Assembly: GCA_032250805.1 (NCBI GenBank)
Contig: JAVVEM010000013.1
Span: 1 to 64,000, forward strand
Direction: 5' to 3'
Length of the DNA stretch: 64,000 nucleotides
Source: B18-G4 sp032250805
GTDB taxonomy: Bacteria; Bacteroidota; Bacteroidia; Bacteroidales; B18-G4
This document shows, piece after piece, positions 60,499 to 64,000 of this stretch. Under the pieces are notes generated by a model. That model worked only from the letters and a program-made list of their open reading frames with translations. It had not been told where the DNA came from and did not search any database. Made by a program: the position numbers and the translations under genes. Numbering within the stretch: position 1 is the first letter of the stretch; every line of letters starts with the position of its first letter.

Positions 60499-61986
60499 TC
60501 AACTCTTTTGCTCGATTTTTTTGATCAGTTTTTTGAAAATGTAAAAATGGAAGGGCAGGAAAAAATACCAGTAAACTTCACCCCATAATCCTTTTGGCTG
60601 AAAATATGCCGTAACGGTAAGTTTATTCAGTCCCTCGTGTGAGTCGATGATGAATTCGAGCCATGCTTTGCCCGGAAGGATCATCTCAGCGCGCAATAGC
60701 AGGAGCTTATCCTTTTTGATGTTTTCGACACGGAAAAAATCAACGGCATCATCAACACGGAGTTCTGAATAACTTCTTCTGCCCCGCGAAGATCCCACAC
60801 CAAGAATCATGCGGTCGATCATCCCCCGCAAACGCCACATCCAGTTACTTTGAAACCAACCTCTTTTTCCGCCTATACTGCAAAATGAAGCAAATAATGA
60901 AGATGGTTCTTTGTGCGTGAGCAGGCAATAGCTTGTATTGTGTTTGGGGACAGGGCTGGTATGCGTAAGTTTTACGGGTTTTGCCAGTGAATCGGGAAAA
61001 GTATCCGACCAGCGTGTAGTGATCTGGTCAGACTTTTCTACCCTTAACGCCTCTTTCAGGGCTTGCCCGAAACTCAGGGGTTCAAATTTTATCAATTCCC
61101 TGATGTCGTTGTTTTGACATACAACCTCATTTTTGCACCCGATTACCAAAACCTTGGTAATCGGACCTGGTACCGGAGTGAGCAGGCTTGCAAGGTATCC
61201 GTATACTGCGGGTGTTGTGATGAGGGCAGGCAAAAATGCCCGCTTCTTTCCAAGAAATTTTGCAAAATGAACAAGCATTTCATCGTAAGTAAGGATCGAT
61301 TGTCCTCCGATATCAAATTCCTTGCCACGTGCTTCATCTATCTCCAATACTCCTACCAGGTACTTGATCACATCCCTGAGCGCAATGGGCTGACTTTTTG
61401 TTTTTGCCCATTTGGGTATAAAAAATACAGGCGTATTGCGCACAAGGTTCGACAATATCTCATAAGAAGCACTTCCTGAGCCGATGATCATTCCTGCCCG
61501 CAATATCGTAACAGGGATGCGCCCCTGCGATAGCTTTTTGCCTACCTGGAACCGATTTTTGAGGTGCGGTGAAAGTTGGGTGTTTATGTCTCCCAGGCCT
61601 CCCAGGTATATAATTGCCTTCAGATTTTGGTTTTCGGCTGCGATCCGAAAATTAACTGCTGCCTGGATATCGGTTTCTTCGAATTTTTTGTGGCCAAGCA
61701 GCAACGAATGGATCAGATAATATGCAATGTCAACATCTTCAAGAACAGTAATCAAACTTTCAAGATCAAGCGCGTCAGCTTCAATTACTTCAGCTCCCGG
61801 CCACCGGCTTTTGTAATCTTCAGAATAGGAACGAACCATTACCCTGACACGGTAATTCCTTGCCAATAACTCAGGAACAAGGCGTCCACCTATGTAGCCG
61901 GTGGCACCGGTGACAAGTACAAGGGGATCGTCTTTCCTTGGAATTGTGGGAAGGTCTCTGCAAAGCAATGTATTGTCATTTTGCAT
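60499..61986 (-). CDS. SDR family oxidoreductase with DUF2867 domain
   Basis: A 495-residue two-domain protein. Residues 20-300 form an atypical short-chain dehydrogenase (NmrA-like) with the NAD(P) motif Val-Thr-Gly-Ala-Thr-Gly-Tyr-Ile-Gly-Gly-Arg (about 25-35) and a Tyr in Ala-Tyr-Tyr-Leu-Ile-His-Ser. The C-terminal 180 residues match DUF2867, a polyketide-cyclase-like fold. Together they are a well-known arrangement of unknown substrate. ATG start at 61986; divergent from the cytochrome gene and convergent with the DUF5686 gene. Confidence 0.86.
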   Translation of the reverse strand: MQNDNTLLCRDLPTIPRKDDPLVLVTGATGYIGGRLVPELLARNYRVRVMVRSYSEDYKSRWPGAEVIEADALDLESLITVLEDVDIAYYLIHSLLLGHKKFEETDIQAAVNFRIAAENQNLKAIIYLGGLGDINTQLSPHLKNRFQVGKKLSQGRIPVTILRAGMIIGSGSASYEILSNLVRNTPVFFIPKWAKTKSQPIALRDVIKYLVGVLEIDEARGKEFDIGGQSILTYDEMLVHFAKFLGKKRAFLPALITTPAVYGYLASLLTPVPGPITKVLVIGCKNEVVCQNNDIRELIKFEPLSFGQALKEALRVEKSDQITTRWSDTFPDSLAKPVKLTHTSPVPKHNTSYCLLTHKEPSSLFASFCSIGGKRGWFQSNWMWRLRGMIDRMILGVGSSRGRRSYSELRVDDAVDFFRVENIKKDKLLLLRAEMILPGKAWLEFIIDSHEGLNKLTVTAYFQPKGLWGEVYWYFFLPFHFYIFKKLIKKIEQKS

Positions 61987-62063
61987 CTGAAGTGGATTAA
62001 TTGCCGACTTGTATAGAATGATTATAAATTAATATACATAGTAATTACATACAAATTAATACA

Positions 62064-62071
62064 TATATTTG
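62064..62071 (+). promoter_or_regulatory. Candidate -7 element of the cytochrome gene
   Basis: TATATTTG, a perfect TAnnTTTG match, 61 bases before the ATG. A second, weaker TAATTTCG lies about 25 bases downstream of it. No TTTG is found 19-21 bases upstream, so the assignment is tentative. The whole 145-base divergent gap is strongly AT-rich. Confidence 0.4.
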
Positions 62072-62131
62072 ATAATAAAGTAATTTCGGACAAGATACAA
62101 AAATACTATTTACAAATATAAATATATAGCT

Positions 62132-63634
62132 ATGAAACTACCAAAATCATTTCATAACTGGACATCGCTTAGCGGATCGATCATTGCGATCATCTCAATG
62201 TTCATGATTGTATTCCTCATTGTAATATCTTCCTTTTTGGGCGAGGGGAGTTCATACCTGGGGCTTGTGATCTATATCCTGTTGCCTGTGATCCTCATCA
62301 TTGGTTTGCTCATGATCCCGCTCGGGATGATTTTTTACAACAAAAAATTAAAGCGCACAGGCCAGATACAGATAAAAAAGTGGCCATACATTGACCTGAA
62401 TACGACCCGGCACCGCAATGCTTTTCTGATTTTCACATTCGGGACGGTGGTGTTTCTGCTATTCTCAGCTGTTGGGAGCTATGAGGCTTTTCATTATACC
62501 GAATCAGTTGAATTTTGCGGTACCCTCTGCCACCAGGTGATGGAGCCCGAATATGTTGCGTACCAGAATTCGCCTCATGCCAGGGTATCGTGTGTCGAGT
62601 GCCATGTTGGCTCAGGTGCAAACTGGTATGTCAGGTCGAAATTGTCGGGATTGTACCAGGTATATGCAGTGCTGACCAATAATTATCCCAGGCCAATTCC
62701 AACTCCCATCACAAACCTGCGACCGGCACGAGAGACCTGCGAGGAGTGTCACTGGCCTGAAAAATTCTATGCACGCACCCTTCGCATCGAAAAGCACTAC
62801 CTTGCCGACGAGGCCAACACAGAGTGGGATATTGCCCTGCAAATGAAAATCGGATCGTCGTACAGCGCCCTGGGTCTCAAAGAGGGGATCCACTGGCATA
62901 TTAACCCTGATGTACGGATAGAATACATGGCTTCTCCCGATTCACACCGTGATACCATTCCCTGGGTAAAAATGACCAACCTGAAAACAGGCGAGGAAAC
63001 CATATTTGAAGATCCGGATTATTTCGGCCTGGCCGATAAAATGGAAGGAATGGAGAACAGGATCATGGACTGCATGGATTGTCATAACAGGCCTTCACAT
63101 GATTATCAAACTCCTGTCCGCTTTATCAACGACGCCATTACAGCCGGCAGGATCCCCAGGGAATTGCCCGACATAAAATCCCTGGCCATGGAAGTGATTA
63201 ACAATGACTTTCCTACACTCGACAGTGCGTTTAGCTATATTGAGGCTGAGGTATTGATGTACTATGAATATATGCATGAAGATATTTTTGAAAATGATAT
63301 GCCACTGATCAAAAAAGCGATCTCGGCAATACAGAGTGCCTTCAGTAAAAATATTTTCCCGTATATGGGCGTGAGCTGGACCGCATATCCCAATCATATC
63401 GGGCATCTTGAATTTAACGGATGCTTCCGTTGCCATAACGACAGGCATGTTTCGGAGAGTGGAAAGATTATATCAATGGACTGCAACCTTTGCCATACCA
63501 TCATTGCGCAGGGTGCAGTTGATACGCTGCAAATGACCGATATGTACCAGTCGCTTGAGTTTGTGCATCCAAACGACCCCAATGAAGCCTGGAAAAGGGA
63601 AGCCTGCTCTGCATGCCATAAAGAGCTATATTAG
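62132..63634 (+). CDS. NapC/NirT-like membrane multihaem cytochrome c, seven haem motifs
   Basis: A 500-residue protein with three predicted membrane helices (about 13-33, 45-70, 95-117) and a periplasmic domain with seven haem c sites: Cys-Gly-Thr-Leu-Cys-His (three residues between the Cys) and six Cys-x2-Cys-His motifs (near residues 130 to the C-terminus: CVECH, CEECH, CMDCH, CFRCH, CNLCH, CSACH). The first half resembles NapC/NrfH quinol dehydrogenases, which pass electrons from menaquinol to periplasmic reductases. Typical members have four or five haems and one helix, so this is an enlarged form. No partner reductase is in the window. Confidence 0.88.
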   Translation: MKLPKSFHNWTSLSGSIIAIISMFMIVFLIVISSFLGEGSSYLGLVIYILLPVILIIGLLMIPLGMIFYNKKLKRTGQIQIKKWPYIDLNTTRHRNAFLIFTFGTVVFLLFSAVGSYEAFHYTESVEFCGTLCHQVMEPEYVAYQNSPHARVSCVECHVGSGANWYVRSKLSGLYQVYAVLTNNYPRPIPTPITNLRPARETCEECHWPEKFYARTLRIEKHYLADEANTEWDIALQMKIGSSYSALGLKEGIHWHINPDVRIEYMASPDSHRDTIPWVKMTNLKTGEETIFEDPDYFGLADKMEGMENRIMDCMDCHNRPSHDYQTPVRFINDAITAGRIPRELPDIKSLAMEVINNDFPTLDSAFSYIEAEVLMYYEYMHEDIFENDMPLIKKAISAIQSAFSKNIFPYMGVSWTAYPNHIGHLEFNGCFRCHNDRHVSESGKIISMDCNLCHTIIAQGAVDTLQMTDMYQSLEFVHPNDPNEAWKREACSACHKELY

Positions 63635-63650
63635 CACCATGATGCTTAAT

Positions 63651-63666
63651 TCCGGTAATCACCGGA
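63651..63666. terminator. Perfect hairpin between convergent genes, possible terminator
   Basis: TCCGGT (63651-63656), 4-base loop AATC, ACCGGA (63661-63666), 16 bases after the cytochrome stop and four bases before the AEC transporter's stop codon. There is no T-run after the stem, so it may act as a weak or Rho-assisted terminator. Confidence 0.35.
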
Positions 63667-63669
63667 TCA

Positions 63670-64000
63670 CTATTGTAAATAATATATAATCAGGGGTATA
63701 GCAATAAGTCCTGCAAGGATCCCGAAAGAGACCATGGAGGCGGCATATTCCTTGTCGAGTTTTTCCATGGAAGCATATATGATCGAATTAAATCCGATAG
63801 GGGCCGAGGCGCCGATAAGCACTACGGCCATGATCAAGCCATCCAGATCAAGAAGATAGCAAAAGCCAAGGCCGAGAAAAAATCCAAGCAGCATGCGGAT
63901 GGCGATGCCCGCAAAAACTGAAACGGGTTTGATCAGCCTGATATTGAAAAATACCCCGAGGGTGATCATGATCAGGGGTATGGTAAGGTCGCCCAGAATT
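63670..64000 (-). CDS. AEC (auxin efflux carrier) family transporter, C-terminal part, runs off right edge
   Basis: An open frame of 110 codons that continues past 64000. The visible part holds about four membrane helices: Leu-Gly-Asp-Leu-Thr-Ile-Pro-Leu-Ile-Met-Ile-Thr-Leu-Gly-Val, a Gly-rich helix Met-Leu-Leu-Gly-Phe-Phe-Leu-Gly-Leu-Gly, Gly-Ala-Ser-Ala-Pro-Ile-Gly-Phe-Asn, and a final helix ending in Ile-Ile-Tyr-Tyr-Leu-Gln. This is the C-terminal half of AEC permeases. The internal ATG at 63969 is not the real start. Substrate unknown. It ends convergent with the cytochrome gene. Confidence 0.8.
   Translation of the reverse strand, partial: ILGDLTIPLIMITLGVFFNIRLIKPVSVFAGIAIRMLLGFFLGLGFCYLLDLDGLIMAVVLIGASAPIGFNSIIYASMEKLDKEYAASMVSFGILAGLIAIPLIIYYLQ

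Overview
The window looks like chromosomal DNA of a Bacteroidota bacterium, most likely from the Bacteroidales/Marinilabiliales side. The evidence is: several promoters of the Bacteroidota type (TTTG-N19-TAnnTTTG) upstream of genes; a type 9 secretion sorting domain; families typical of the phylum (DUF5362, DUF5686, DUF5687, DUF6051, DUF6544, GH92, GH97, GluP-type sugar permease); and Bacteroidota-style GlyA, GuaB, SurA and MoxR proteins. No rRNA, tRNA, CRISPR array or intact insertion sequence was recognised.

Layout. 1-182 is the start of a probable type IIG restriction-modification enzyme that runs off the left edge, followed by about 400 bases without a gene. 597-3252 holds a small DUF1841-like gene, a DUF6544 membrane protein with a truncated nitroreductase remnant just upstream, and a DMT permease. 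3321-19190 is a 16 kb glycan-degradation block, all on the + strand: a GH3-like protein without its catalytic barrel, an unassigned TIM-barrel glycosidase, GH97, a GluP-type permease, a nucleotidyltransferase, an N-acetylhexosamine 1-kinase-like enzyme, GH2 and GH92. It has no SusC/SusD pair. The secreted or lipid-anchored enzymes would release monosaccharides, the permease would import them, and the kinase plus nucleotidyltransferase could turn the sugar into a 1-phosphate and then an NDP-sugar.

19211-29067 carries a 2-Cys peroxiredoxin, an outer-membrane efflux protein with a MacB-like permease and a membrane-bound LytTR regulator, a DUF6051 hydrolase, an FtsB-like protein, a methyltransferase and an HD hydrolase. 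27642-33558 is a molybdenum cofactor region (MOSC-Mog fusion, moaC, moaA, moeA) interrupted by a DUF5362 gene and a large TPR protein. 33656-37653 has ppk1, a SixA-like phosphatase and glyA. 37905-48287 runs on the + strand: a T9SS cargo protein, guaB, three SurA-like chaperones in a row, a MoxR ATPase and a HlyD-type adaptor. 48328-54214, on the - strand, has priA, pfkA, an rRNA methyltransferase and an AI-2E family permease.

54291-64000 contains a MazG-like pyrophosphohydrolase, a CHAD protein, a DUF5687/ABC-ATPase pair, a DUF5686 outer-membrane protein, an SDR-DUF2867 protein, a seven-haem membrane cytochrome c and the end of an AEC transporter that leaves the window on the right. The most unusual items are the barrel-less GH3 pseudoenzyme, the SusCD-less glycan block with its own sugar-activation pair, the unassigned glycosidase that shares a C-terminal module with the GH92 enzyme, and the seven-haem cytochrome with no visible partner.
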